Shown here: positions 1 to 8,879 of the stretch, one piece after another | Layout: every line of letters begins with the position of its first letter | Numbering within the stretch: position 1 is the first letter of the stretch | Assembly: GCA_030148865.1 (NCBI GenBank) | Contig: JASBSR010000006.1 | Span: forward strand, 62,001-126,000 | DNA from: Gammaproteobacteria bacterium | GTDB taxonomy: Bacteria; Pseudomonadota; Gammaproteobacteria; SZUA-229 | Direction of reading: 5' to 3' | Length of the DNA stretch: 64,000 nt | Made by a program: the position numbers and the translations under genes | The notes under the pieces: generated by a model | What the model was told of the DNA's origin: nothing | The model's input: the letters and a program-made list of their open reading frames with translations, nothing else | Databases searched by the model: none

Positions 1-945
1 TACTGAAATAATGATTGCCGCCGGGTGCATGTTCACCACTTCGGCGTAGAGTAAGGGCACTAACACATTGCCATCTAAAAACTGCACGCCCAGATAGGCG
101 ATCATGACATAGAAAAAATCCGGGCTCGCACCCCACTGGAACCAGGCGATCATCACCACCGGAATGGTCACCGCCACCGCACCGACATAAGGAATAATCA
201 CCGACAGACCAACGAACAGACTGAGTGTTGCGGCGTAATTCATATCCATGATGGCCAGCGGAATGAACGTGGTGATACCAACAATGACAATCTCCAGCAT
301 TTTACCGCGAATGTATTTCGCCATTTTGCCGTCAACATCCTTCCAAACCTGCGATGCCAGCTGGCTATCATTTGGCAAAAACCGTGTAAACCAGTGCAGA
401 ATCTGGGACTTGTCCTTGAGCAGGAAAAATACCAGCAGCGGAACCACCACCATGTACACCAGCAAGGTGAATGCATTAACGACAGAACCAAGTGATAACG
501 ACACCAGTTTTTGCCCGATCTTGACCAGTTCAGCATTGAAACTTGAGAGCATTTCATTAATCTGGCTTTCGGGAAACACCGGATAATTCGCCGGTATCGA
601 CAGAATGAGTTGCTGAATTTTGTTCAGAATTTGCGGGAATTCGTGGATAAACTGCGAGAGTTGCTGTGACACCAGCGGGATTAAACCAAACAGCAACAGG
701 GCCACACTGGCGACGAATACCAGAAAGCTGATAATCACTGCCGCCAGTCTCGGCATACCGGTGCGACACAAAAGTTTTACCAGGCCTTCGAGCACGTAGG
801 CGATAACCAGCCCGGCAAGCACTGGTGCCAGCAGGCCGCCCCAGAGCAGCACAATGGCCGTGCCAATGACAATAAACAACGCAAGTATAACCACTTGCGG
901 ATCCGAAAAGTTTTTGTCGTACCAGGCGCGAAGATACCCGATCAT
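1..945 (-). CDS. AI-2E/PerM-family permease, 3' end outside window
   Basis: Partial gene; the stop codon lies beyond the left edge. The visible 315 codons begin MIGYLRAWYDKNFSDPQ and run through an N-terminal membrane hairpin (about residues 19-60), a further membrane segment, a soluble stretch rich in Q, I and L (about 95-150), and more membrane segments, including one ending near FFLLKDKSQ. The loop plus the late pattern QFLDGNVLVPLLYAEVVNMHP is typical of the AI-2E transporter/PerM family, whose transported substrate is usually unknown. The ATG at 943-945 overlaps the stop of the small upstream gene (942-944) as ATGA, which fixes the start and implies translational coupling. Autoinducer-2 transport is not implied by family membership. 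Confidence 0.88.
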   Translation of the reverse strand, partial: MIGYLRAWYDKNFSDPQVVILALFIVIGTAIVLLWGGLLAPVLAGLVIAYVLEGLVKLLCRTGMPRLAAVIISFLVFVASVALLLFGLIPLVSQQLSQFIHEFPQILNKIQQLILSIPANYPVFPESQINEMLSSFNAELVKIGQKLVSLSLGSVVNAFTLLVYMVVVPLLVFFLLKDKSQILHWFTRFLPNDSQLASQVWKDVDGKMAKYIRGKMLEIVIVGITTFIPLAIMDMNYAATLSLFVGLSVIIPYVGAVAVTIPVVMIAWFQWGASPDFFYVMIAYLGVQFLDGNVLVPLLYAEVVNMHPAAIIISV

Positions 946-1295
946 TTATGTTGTTCGATCAAGCTGACGTAAAATTTTTCAAACAAAATTTGCATATCAT
1001 CGATCACTTCTTTGGAATCGCGGCCATTGACCATATGCTCGGTCATCAATGAAGATGCTGCAGAAAACACCGACATGCTTTCGATCATCGGGTAGGTTTG
1101 TTTTAAACGCTTGATGGCACCGACCACGGTTTCTTTCTCGGGCCGCGGAACCGGTAGCGGTTCGCCAATATCCTGTTTTACCAAACCACCTTTTGCCTGC
1201 AAAAATTCTGCAAACTGCAACAACGTATTCTGGCGTTCGGCGTCCAGGGTTTCAAAAATCTCAAGCAGTGACTGGCTCGACGAAGACCCGCTCAT
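942..1295 (-). CDS. Small conserved hypothetical protein between lysR and perM
   Basis: Encodes 117 residues starting MSGSSSSQSLLEIFETLDAE. I do not recognise the family. It is soluble and largely helical: an N-terminal helix with hydrophobic heptads (LLEIFETLDAERQNTLLQFAEFL), a Pro-rich linker (about residues 44-54) and a C-terminal helical half. No signal peptide or membrane segment is seen. An upstream in-frame start eight codons earlier exists, but ATG at 1293-1295 overlaps the lysR stop (1292-1294) as ATGA, and its own stop overlaps the permease start the same way, so all three genes look translationally coupled. The context suggests a cytosolic accessory protein of the permease or regulator, but that is inference only. 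Confidence 0.75.
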   Translation of the reverse strand: MSGSSSSQSLLEIFETLDAERQNTLLQFAEFLQAKGGLVKQDIGEPLPVPRPEKETVVGAIKRLKQTYPMIESMSVFSAASSLMTEHMVNGRDSKEVIDDMQILFEKFYVSLIEQHK

Positions 1296-2197
1296 ACGCT
1301 GGCCTGAATGTCTTTGCAAAACTGCTGAGCAAAACTCAGGAGCTCATCTGCGGCGCGCGATTTAAACTTGTAGCGCTGACGCACGAATGAGAACGGGCGC
1401 TCCAGTTTTGGCGATAACTCAACAGCAACCAGTGTGCCTAATTTGAGCTCTTTATGAATCGTCGAGCGCGACACGATCGACAGCCCCATACCCGCCTCAA
1501 CCGCCCCTTTGATCGCTTCCGGGCTACTGAGTTCGAACAGCACACTCAGGCTCTCGTTATTGCCGTGCAGCTCTACATATTTGAGAATGACTTCCTGGGT
1601 ACCCGAACCCTGCTCACGACTGATAAACGGGTGCTGCACAATGTCTTTCACCCGCAGCGACTCCGCTTTTGCTAATGGATGATCCGTCGCCATGATCACG
1701 ACCAGCTGATCCATACTACAGGCTTCGACAATCAGATTCTTATTGTTCACCGAGCCTTCGACAATACCAAGATCAATGACATTATTTTCCACCATGGTAA
1801 CAATATCTTCGGTATTGGATTCTTTCAAGCTGATGCTGACCTCGGGGTGTTTGGCATTGAATCGGCCAATCAGCGTCGGCAGCATATATTCAGCAATCGT
1901 AGTACTCGCCCCCAGCGCAACCCCACCACTGACATCTCCGGTGATTTCGGTGATACTCATGGTCATGTCTTCGTAGAGCTGGAGGATGCGCTCGGCATAG
2001 ACATACACCTGCTTACCCACATCGGTGAGCGAAACACGATTATGCGTGCGATCGAACAATCGAGTATTAAACTGGTCTTCTAACTGGCGAATCTGAAACG
2101 TGACCGCCGGCTGGGTCATGTGCAGCTCTTCCGCCGCCTTGGTAAAATTCAGCAGGCGGGCTACTGTGTGGAAAATTTTTAGTCTACGATCTGCCAT
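1292..2197 (-). CDS. LysR-family transcriptional regulator (CysL/CbbR-like)
   Basis: Encodes 301 residues. An N-terminal winged helix-turn-helix (about residues 1-60; LNFTKAAEELHMTQPAVTF is the recognition-helix region) is followed by a linker helix and a periplasmic-binding-protein-like effector domain (about 90-295). The sequence resembles the CysL/CbbR/RbcR branch, which in other bacteria senses metabolites in sulfur or carbon assimilation, but no cys or cbb genes are nearby to test that. It is transcribed divergently from the DUF4124 gene and is coupled by ATGA overlap to the two downstream genes. The ligand cannot be read from the sequence. Confidence 0.9.
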   Translation of the reverse strand: MADRRLKIFHTVARLLNFTKAAEELHMTQPAVTFQIRQLEDQFNTRLFDRTHNRVSLTDVGKQVYVYAERILQLYEDMTMSITEITGDVSGGVALGASTTIAEYMLPTLIGRFNAKHPEVSISLKESNTEDIVTMVENNVIDLGIVEGSVNNKNLIVEACSMDQLVVIMATDHPLAKAESLRVKDIVQHPFISREQGSGTQEVILKYVELHGNNESLSVLFELSSPEAIKGAVEAGMGLSIVSRSTIHKELKLGTLVAVELSPKLERPFSFVRQRYKFKSRAADELLSFAQQFCKDIQASV

Positions 2198-2208
2198 AAT
2201 TAGAATAG

Positions 2209-2237
2209 TGCAATTAGCGCGCCGGGCGCATTATACT
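2209..2237 (+). promoter_or_regulatory. Candidate promoter of the DUF4124/tautomerase pair
   Basis: The -10 hexamer TATACT at 2232-2237 lies 33 bases before the ATG at 2270, in a typical GCATTATACT context. The -35 region (TGCAAT around 2209) is weak. A ribosome binding site GGAG sits at 2257-2260. The spacer is shared with the divergent LysR gene, so the regulator may also act here. Confidence 0.4.
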
Positions 2238-2269
2238 ATCACCCACCGCAATGGCAGGAGTCAAAAAAC

Positions 2270-2749
2270 ATGCTGCACACTCTAACACGCTCGGCACGGG
2301 CAGTTACAGTTTTCACTGCTGCCTGGGTATGCCTGGCGTTCTTCAGCGTCAATATGGCACATGCCGCCAAGATCTACCGCTGGGTCGATGAAAACGGCGT
2401 GGTCACCTATGGCGACAGCAGCCACCGCCCGGAAACCACACCTTCAGAAACACTCAAAATCGAAGCTCCCACGCCAGCGTCTATCACCGGCAAAAAAGCG
2501 GAAGCTGACGCCAAAACCGGGGCAGCTGAAAAATCAGCAGCCCCCCCCAAACCCCCAGAAGAGCCCAAAATGTCAGCTGCTGAAAAACGTAAGCTCTGTA
2601 CCCGGGCACGCAATGATCTGACCGTGATTCAGTCGCGTGGCCAGCTCCGTGAAGTCGACGCCAAAGGTAATGTTACAGCGCTGACAGACGAACAAAAACA
2701 GAGCCGCATCAAGGCTACAAGAAAAGACATCAAGGCGTATTGCCGGTAG
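2270..2749 (+). CDS. DUF4124 domain-containing exported protein
   Basis: Encodes 159 residues. A signal peptide (about residues 1-33, ending SVNMAHA-A) precedes the DUF4124 core KIYRWVDENGVVTYGD. A low-complexity linker rich in P, A, E and K follows, and then a C-terminal helical stretch with two Cys (KLCTRARNDL and KAYCR). Proteins of this family are small periplasmic or envelope-associated proteins common in gammaproteobacteria, without an assigned biochemical role. A GGAG ribosome binding site precedes the ATG. The tautomerase gene follows after 27 bases on the same strand. Confidence 0.87.
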   Translation: MLHTLTRSARAVTVFTAAWVCLAFFSVNMAHAAKIYRWVDENGVVTYGDSSHRPETTPSETLKIEAPTPASITGKKAEADAKTGAAEKSAAPPKPPEEPKMSAAEKRKLCTRARNDLTVIQSRGQLREVDAKGNVTALTDEQKQSRIKATRKDIKAYCR

Positions 2750-2776
2750 TCGTCTCAGCAAAACAGGGAGTACACC

Positions 2777-3118
2777 ATGCCTACATTCAAAATCACTACC
2801 AATATCAGCCTCCAGGATAGCAACCAGCTCGCCGCAACGGCATCGAAGCTCGTCGCCAGCATGCTTGGCAAACCAGAACTTTATGTCATGGTGCAGATCA
2901 ATGACGAACAAACGCTGTATTTTGGCGGCAACGACAGTCCTGCCGCTCTGCTTTCATTACAAAGCCTGGGCCTGCCTGAAGCCGAAATAAAATCATACTC
3001 TGAACGTCTCTGCGACTTTATCAATACACAACTGGGGATTGCTGCCGATCGTATCTATATCAGTTTCGAATCGCCGCCACGCAGCCACTGGGGCTGGAAT
3101 AATACGACGTTTGGGTGA
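2777..3118 (+). CDS. MIF-like tautomerase
   Basis: Encodes 113 residues, the usual length of the macrophage migration inhibitory factor/D-dopachrome tautomerase family. It starts MPTFKITTNI, so removal of Met exposes the N-terminal Pro that acts as the catalytic base in this superfamily. The central region (LYVMVQINDEQTLYFGGND, about residues 35-53) and the C-terminal YISFESPPRSHWGWNNTTFG match the MIF fold. Family members tautomerise phenylpyruvate-type keto-enols in vitro; the bacterial role is generally unknown. GGGAG at 2764-2768 is the ribosome binding site. The gene is probably co-transcribed with the DUF4124 gene. Confidence 0.88.
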   Translation: MPTFKITTNISLQDSNQLAATASKLVASMLGKPELYVMVQINDEQTLYFGGNDSPAALLSLQSLGLPEAEIKSYSERLCDFINTQLGIAADRIYISFESPPRSHWGWNNTTFG

Positions 3119-3122
3119 TGTA

Positions 3123-3199
3123 GCCACAGAGTTGAGGAGTGCACAGAGAATTAAAATCCAGTTGCATGTTGTCACTGGGCACGCCTTGTCTCTGTGGTG
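3123..3199. repeat. Intergenic inverted repeat, CACAGAG type
   Basis: The arm CCACAGAG at 3124-3131 is mirrored by CTCTGTGG at 3190-3197, with a second CACAGAG at 3142-3148. It lies between two convergent gene ends. Its short purine-rich arms resemble the other intergenic inverted repeats of this window (near 15.4, 24.4, 26.4, 30.2 and 53.3 kb), although it is the least conserved member. Confidence 0.5.
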
Positions 3200-3220
3200 A
3201 AAGTTTTTAACGATTTGCAG

Positions 3221-5077
3221 CTAGAAATACCAGTTCAAACTGGCACGCAGGTCGCTGACATCGAAATTTTTATAAACTGTTTTTTCGTACTCCAGCCGCA
3301 GCCCTGACTGCGCACCCAGATTGATCTGCACACCAAGATTGAAGCGATCACGATCAAAATCAAAGCCACTCACCGAGCTGCTGCACTCGGCACTGATCAG
3401 TAACTGGCCGCCGCTAAACAGCGTAGTCACACCCAGCTGCAAGCCCGGCAACACACTATAAGCCTGGGCGTAATCATCCGAAACTTCGGCATCGAGTAGC
3501 AGCATGGCAAACCAGGTGCTGGCGAGCGCGCGCTGGCTGACACCAGCACCAATACGGGTATTCAATACCAGATCGGATACCTCAGGACTGATAAACTGGC
3601 GATACAGCTTGACATCCAGCTGCCAGCTCTTCGCTCGATACCAGTCCTGCCATGGACTCAAAGACATGACATTAAAAAACCGCAGCCGTTGCAGCACAAG
3701 ACTGTCACTGGCTGGCTGCCAGCGCAGGCGGGTATCGAGGACATTAATTTCTGCACCGGCAACATAACCCTTCGGTGCATCGAGTAATTCGTGAAACGCT
3801 GGTTTCAGCGCCAGTTCATAATAATGCGCGCTATCTATACTGCCTATACTCAGCGAAACGCGCGCCGATTTATGCCCCAGTTCGGGAGCCACAGCGGCAT
3901 ACACGGGTGGTGTAGTGTCGCCATACAAATCACTGCGTCGCGCCAGAATGATTTTTGCCAGTGCTGTGTTCCGCTGCTTGCGAAACTGCAGCATCTGATA
4001 TGCGGTGTTCAGCAATGCTGATCGCGTGCTATCATGCTGGCGCGTGCTCAGCGCCTGCTCGACGTCAATCTCGCCGTTGACCAGCGCAAGTACCGCACGA
4101 TTAAAATTATCTGCATGATGCGCAAAACTATATTCGATCTGGCTCACCAGCGAGGGGCGATAACGTTCCTGCATTACCATACCTGTATCTTTGAGCGCGC
4201 GTACCGTATCGACCGGAATAGCGTATAAGGGAAAACGGGTGAAACGGCTCAGTTATGCACTCGGCCTGGCCGCGTCAATCAAAGCCAGCAGTCGATAGGA
4301 ACAATTTTCGCGAAAAAAGAAATAATCGAAATCAATATCGACCACTTCCCAGATATGTCGCTTCAACTGTGTCACTTCTTCCGCCCCCAGATTCAACTGA
4401 TATTCCCAGATGTCGCGATTTTCCAGATTGCTGTAGGTCTGCACCGTACGATAATAACGTCGGCTGCGAAACACACCAGCATAACCGCCGAACAAACCTT
4501 TATACACATAGGTGACGAAATCATCATTGGCATCGGCAACCGCCGCAGCATAATTCAGCGTGTGCGAGAGCAGCTCCGAGCTCTCATGATTGAAACGCAG
4601 AAAAGTATGGCCAAAGGCCGAACCCGGACTATTGAGAAACATCGCGGGAAACACCAGACTCACTGATTCGGACTGCATTTTTTCCAGCCAGCGATCCAGC
4701 TTTGGACAGGGCACTTCTGCATCGCGAATGTCCAGCTGTTGCCGCAGCCAGTGCCAGCGTGCGGGGAACCGGCACTGCGCATGGCCACGGGCCGAGGGCA
4801 ATAGCATGGCGCTTAAATCAGCGTGTAATTCCGCCTGCGGGTCGGTTTTGCCCTCAGCCGCGAGAAAAAATGCCGGGTCATCGGCCTGACTCTGATAGCG
4901 CGGCAGCAGGCTTTCGCGTCTGTAATGCAGCAGCGCCAGCCAGCCGGGGTCAGCCGCCAGCCCCCGGGCATCGGCGCTGGCGTGTAATGCGGCAAGATCG
5001 GGTGCCCGTTCGGCTATAACCAAATCTGGACACAAGCCGCCCAGGCCACAGAGAAATAACAAAGCAGGTCGAATCAT
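3221..5077 (-). pseudogene. DUF4105 (Lnb N-terminal domain) protein gene split by an in-frame TAA
   Basis: The first half (5077 to 4256) begins with a signal peptide (MIRPALLFLCGLGGLCPDLV) and carries the DUF4105 core: MFLNSPGSAFGHTFLRF, YKGLFGGYAGVF, the tract near NRDIWEYQL, and FFFRENCSYRLLALIDAARP. TAA at 4253-4255 ends the frame. The same frame continues without a shift as LSRFTRFPLYAIPVDTVRAL and then about 300 residues of beta-barrel-like C-terminal sequence ending in the aromatic motif NWYF at 3221. The family is normally one protein of about 600 residues, and the motif IPVDTVRAL directly follows the core in intact homologues. One substitution (for example CAA to TAA) explains the break. 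A Met at 4180 could restart the C-terminal half, but it would lack a signal peptide. Readthrough or a sequencing error are the alternatives. Confidence 0.82.
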
Positions 5078-5142
5078 CGTGGCGACAGCGGGCTTTTCCG
5101 GTAAAATGCCGGCCAGTTTAGCCATATAAGATTCCATATTCC

Positions 5143-6855
5143 ATGTATCTCTCGCATTTTCAGCTCACCACTCTCAAAGAAACCCCGGCCGATGCCGAGG
5201 TGATCAGCCATCGTTTAATGTTGCGCGCCGGTCTGATCCGCCGCCTTGCCTCGGGCCTGTACAACTGGCTGCCGCTGGGGGTGCGCGTGCTACGTCGGGT
5301 GGAAAATATAGTGCGCGAAGAAATGAATGCCAGCGGCGCGCTCGAAGTGCTGATGCCGGCGGTGCAGCCCGGCGAGCTCTGGCAGGAATCGGGCCGCTGG
5401 GAACAATACGGCCCGGAGCTACTGCGTTTTGTCGACCGCCACCAACGTGACTTTTGCCTCGGCCCGACGCACGAAGAAATCATCACCGAACTCGCGCGCC
5501 GCGAACTCACCAGTTACAAACAGCTACCGGTAAACTATTACCAGATCCAGACCAAGTTTCGCGACGAGGTGCGGCCGCGTTTTGGGGTCATGCGTTCGCG
5601 CGAGTTCATTATGAAAGATGCGTACTCGTTTCACATCAATCAGGATTCTCTGCAAGAAACCTACGAGGTTATGTATCAGACCTACAGTCGCATTTTTACC
5701 CGGCTGGGACTCAGGTTCCGCGCCGTGATGGCCGACAGCGGTGCCATTGGCGGTAACAGCTCGCACGAATTTCACGTGCTCGCTGATTCCGGTGAAGATG
5801 CGATTGTGTTTTCTGATGGCAGCGACTACGCTGCCAATCTGGAAAAAGCCGAAGCTCTGATCAGCGATGCCACAACACCGACGGCAACGCAGAAAATGCA
5901 AAGCGTCGACACACCGGCTGCGCACAGCATCGAAGATGTTTCGAAGCTGCTCGATGTGCCTGCGGCACAGTGTATCAAAACTTTACTGGTCGCGGGCGCA
6001 GAAAAAAATTCTGTGGTCGCACTGTTACTGCGCGGCGATCACGAACTCAATGAAATCAAGGCCGGACATCAGCCCGATGTCGCTACGCCACTCACCTTCG
6101 CCACCGATGCCCAGGTGAAACAGGTCGCCGGTTGCGAACCGGGCTCCATCGGTCCTGTGGGTCTAAAAATTAAAGTTATTGCTGACCACGCCGCGCTGCA
6201 GCTCGCCGACTTTGTCTGCGGCGCCAATGAAAACGGCAAGCATCTCATCGGTGTAAACTGGCAACGCGATCTGCCACTGGCGGAAACCGCTGATTTACGC
6301 AATGTGGTGGCGGGTGATACCAGTCCCGATGGCAAAGGCACACTTTCAATCGCGCGCGGTATCGAAGTCGGTCATATATTCCAGCTCGGCCAGAAATATT
6401 CGTCGGCGATGAAGGCTGAGGTGCTGGATGAACACGGTAAAACCGTGACCATGACCATGGGCTGTTATGGTATCGGTATTACCCGTATCATCGCTGCCGC
6501 AATCGAACAAAACCACGATGCTAACGGCATCATCTGGCCGCCCGGCATCGCACCGTTTGATGTCGCGATTGCACCGATTAATTTTCAGAACTCGGATGAA
6601 GTGTGTGCAGCGGCTATCCAACTGCATGACGAACTCGTAGCGGCTGGTATCGAAGTGCTACTCTACGATCAAAAAGCACGCCCTGGTGCCATGCTCGCCG
6701 ATCTGGATTTAATCGGCATCCCACATCGCATCGTTGTCGGCGATCGCGGCCTTGCTGATAACACAGTTGAATACAAGGCACGTGCGTCAGCCAACAATGA
6801 AGACATCGCAATCGATGATATCGTCGCCCACCTTTGCCAGCAGTGCTTCAACTAA
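5143..6855 (+). CDS. proS: Prolyl-tRNA synthetase
   Basis: Encodes 570 residues, standard for the bacterial-type enzyme that charges tRNA-Pro in the cytosol. The N-terminal class II catalytic core shows motif 2 ([18 protein letters not shown], about residues 136-153). An inserted YbaK-like editing domain (about 225-385) follows, which in this family hydrolyses Ala-tRNA-Pro. Motif 3 (GCYGIGITR, about 440-448) and a C-terminal anticodon-binding domain complete it. It is divergent from the broken DUF4105 gene, with 65 bases between starts, and overlaps the next gene at its 3' end. Confidence 0.98.
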   Translation: MYLSHFQLTTLKETPADAEVISHRLMLRAGLIRRLASGLYNWLPLGVRVLRRVENIVREEMNASGALEVLMPAVQPGELWQESGRWEQYGPELLRFVDRHQRDFCLGPTHEEIITELARRELTSYKQLPVNYYQIQTKFRDEVRPRFGVMRSREFIMKDAYSFHINQDSLQETYEVMYQTYSRIFTRLGLRFRAVMADSGAIGGNSSHEFHVLADSGEDAIVFSDGSDYAANLEKAEALISDATTPTATQKMQSVDTPAAHSIEDVSKLLDVPAAQCIKTLLVAGAEKNSVVALLLRGDHELNEIKAGHQPDVATPLTFATDAQVKQVAGCEPGSIGPVGLKIKVIADHAALQLADFVCGANENGKHLIGVNWQRDLPLAETADLRNVVAGDTSPDGKGTLSIARGIEVGHIFQLGQKYSSAMKAEVLDEHGKTVTMTMGCYGIGITRIIAAAIEQNHDANGIIWPPGIAPFDVAIAPINFQNSDEVCAAAIQLHDELVAAGIEVLLYDQKARPGAMLADLDLIGIPHRIVVGDRGLADNTVEYKARASANNEDIAIDDIVAHLCQQCFN

Positions 6856-7436
6856 CACCATTACCAAAGTTTATCGCCCACTGCGTGCTGTTCGGCGTAG
6901 CCGCGCTCTGTAGTGCGAATAGCGCGACGCTGCAACAGCAACCAGATCCCGAGTTACGCCGACTGCTCAGTGAAGCGATCGAAGCCTCTGACAGTTTTGC
7001 AGACCGTTACGATGCCGAGGTCTGGCTGGTAGACATGTCGGCGCGACTCTCGCCCTTCATCGATGACAAAGGTGAACGTCTCGACATGCTGCGCAATATT
7101 CATCGCGAAGCGCGCCGCGTCGACCTGGTACCCGAACTGGTACTCGCTGTGATCGAAATCGAAAGCCGGTTTGATGTGTTTGCAATTTCAAAATCGGGCG
7201 CTCAGGGACTGATGCAGGTGATGCCATTCTGGCTGAATGAAATCGGTCACCCGGAAGATAATCTGGTCGACATGCGCACCAATCTGCGCATGGGCTGCAC
7301 GATTCTGAAATATTACATGGACATGGAAAAAAACGATCTACACCGCGCGCTGGCACGTTATAACGGCAGCTACGGTTCTAAAGTGTATAGCAACAAGGTG
7401 CTCAATGCGCTACGACTACGCTGGCGGCAACACTAA
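6834..7436 (+). CDS. Lytic transglycosylase, SLT domain
   Basis: Up to 200 residues. An N-terminal export signal (about residues 11-30) precedes a short helical linker and an SLT lysozyme-like domain with the catalytic Glu of the ES motif at residue 110 (IEIESRF) and the downstream [10 protein letters not shown] and ALARYNG motifs. Such enzymes cleave peptidoglycan between MurNAc and GlcNAc, forming 1,6-anhydroMurNAc. The start is uncertain: TTG at 6834 opens the longest frame, while GTG at 6843 is equally possible. Both lie inside the end of proS, so translation is probably coupled to it. The protein is shorter than MltC or Slt70 and has no recognisable LysM domain. Confidence 0.88.
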   Translation: MPAVLQLTPLPKFIAHCVLFGVAALCSANSATLQQQPDPELRRLLSEAIEASDSFADRYDAEVWLVDMSARLSPFIDDKGERLDMLRNIHREARRVDLVPELVLAVIEIESRFDVFAISKSGAQGLMQVMPFWLNEIGHPEDNLVDMRTNLRMGCTILKYYMDMEKNDLHRALARYNGSYGSKVYSNKVLNALRLRWRQH

Positions 7437-7440
7437 ACCG

Positions 7441-7629
7441 CTATTTAAGCGCCAGTTTTAAGGCCTGTAATATTTCACCACTGTGCGAATTTTGGGCGAA
7501 CACCGCCAGATTCATGTTTTCTGTTTTCCATTCGAGTGCAAGCACCATACGTTGCATGACGAAATCCTTTTGATAGCTGATACCGGCTGTCACAACCTGT
7601 TCCTGGGTATGACTTGAATTTCGCTAAAA
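7441..7629 (-). pseudogene. C-terminal remnant of a DUF1223-like protein
   Basis: Downstream of the glycerate kinase stop, an open frame without a proper start reads ...VVTAGISYQKDFVMQRMV and ends NLAVFAQNSHSGEILQALKL-ALK before TAG at 7441-7443. The final pattern (hydrophobic, FAQ, polar turn, GEILQAL) is what I expect at the C-terminus of DUF1223 secreted thioredoxin-like proteins. The N-terminal CxxC half is absent and an in-frame TAG lies immediately upstream. A Met near 7556 could start a 38-residue peptide, but decay is more likely. The family call rests on a short stretch. Confidence 0.42.
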
Positions 7630-7637
7630 ATTCAGCA

Positions 7638-8864
7638 TTAGCCACGTTTCCAGGCGATGATCAAATCCATCACATTCGTGCCAGTGACTCCGGTTTTGAA
7701 TAAATCACCAGTCAGCATCAACAGTGTGCCCGCGTTAGCCTGGCTGAGTTCGCTCGCAATATCGTAACCGCTTTGCACAATCTGGCGCGCAGTCGAGGCA
7801 AACACCACAGCCCCCGCGCACCTCGTATTGCCATCGATACCATCGCTGCCGGCAGCGAGTACACCGATATCATCTGAATCCAGTCCGGCTGCGGCCAGTG
7901 TGTTTGCCAGCGCCAGCGCGAAACTCTGGTTGCGACCGCCGATCCCGGGTTGCGCAGGCAGGGACACCGTGGTTTCTGCCCCCCAGATGTGTACCCCAAC
8001 GGGGGCCCGTTCCAGCAACCAGCGTCCAAGCCGTTCACCCTGTTGCACGGCATCGCCATCGATAAACTCCGGATGCAGAAAACAGTCCAGCCCCATTGCA
8101 CCAGCTTCGTCGGCTGCTGCTGCCAGCGCCACGCCCTGACTGGCAATGATCCGGGTGTGCAGTGTCACGCCAGGTGCGACCGGTGCAGCTGACGATGGTG
8201 CTAACTTTGCCAGAAAGGACTGCAACTGCGAGTCAGCATCAACTCGGATTTCATTATCGATCAACAAACCAGAACCTATCACCGCAGGATCATCACCCGG
8301 CACATCCGAAATCAGCCACTGGTGTACCTCAGGCACGGCGAGGTAATCGAGCAGACCGCCGCTCTTTATTTTTGAAAAATGTTTGCGCCAGGCATTGATG
8401 GCGTGAATATTCTTACCACTGGCGAGTAGATAATGATTGATCGATTGCAGATCGTCGAGCGTGATGCCATCGCACAGCACTTCAACCAGACTCGAACTGC
8501 CGCCGGAAATCAGAAACAACGGTTTCGCGTCTGCCGGCAGACGACTAACAAAGCTAAGCAGATGATCGCCCGCCTGCAAACTGCTGACATCGGGTATCGG
8601 ATGCGCCGACTCACAAACCGCAATATTTTTATGTTTCAGCAGTGTTCGCGGCGCGCTGCGTTGCGGACAAATTAACAGGGCCTGTTGAAACTGGATACGG
8701 TTATCAATGACACCCTGCAACATCGCCGGTGCTGCCTTGCCGATGGCGATAACATGACTAAAGGTTTTTTGCTGACACCACTGCGCCACACAACGATGGC
8801 CATCAACGGTTTCAATTGCAGTATGGAACAGATGCGTGAGTAACTCGCGAGAGGTTAACTCCAT
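7638..8864 (-). CDS. Glycerate 2-kinase (DUF4147/MOFRL type)
   Basis: About 408 residues. The N-terminal DUF4147 domain contains IAIGKAAPAML (about residues 40-50) and the glycine-rich FLISGGSSSLVEVLCDG (about 118-135). The C-terminal MOFRL domain contains AGSDGIDGN (about 340) and GTNVMDLIIAW at the end. These enzymes phosphorylate D-glycerate to 2-phosphoglycerate, linking glycerate or hydroxypyruvate metabolism to glycolysis. ATG at 8862-8864 is preferred over the adjacent in-frame GTG. The start lies 15 bases after metZ, so it is probably the last gene of the L,D-transpeptidase-metZ operon. No other glycerate-pathway gene is nearby. Confidence 0.9.
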   Translation of the reverse strand: MELTSRELLTHLFHTAIETVDGHRCVAQWCQQKTFSHVIAIGKAAPAMLQGVIDNRIQFQQALLICPQRSAPRTLLKHKNIAVCESAHPIPDVSSLQAGDHLLSFVSRLPADAKPLFLISGGSSSLVEVLCDGITLDDLQSINHYLLASGKNIHAINAWRKHFSKIKSGGLLDYLAVPEVHQWLISDVPGDDPAVIGSGLLIDNEIRVDADSQLQSFLAKLAPSSAAPVAPGVTLHTRIIASQGVALAAAADEAGAMGLDCFLHPEFIDGDAVQQGERLGRWLLERAPVGVHIWGAETTVSLPAQPGIGGRNQSFALALANTLAAAGLDSDDIGVLAAGSDGIDGNTRCAGAVVFASTARQIVQSGYDIASELSQANAGTLLMLTGDLFKTGVTGTNVMDLIIAWKRG

Positions 8865-8879
8865 CACCGGGAGCCAGAC

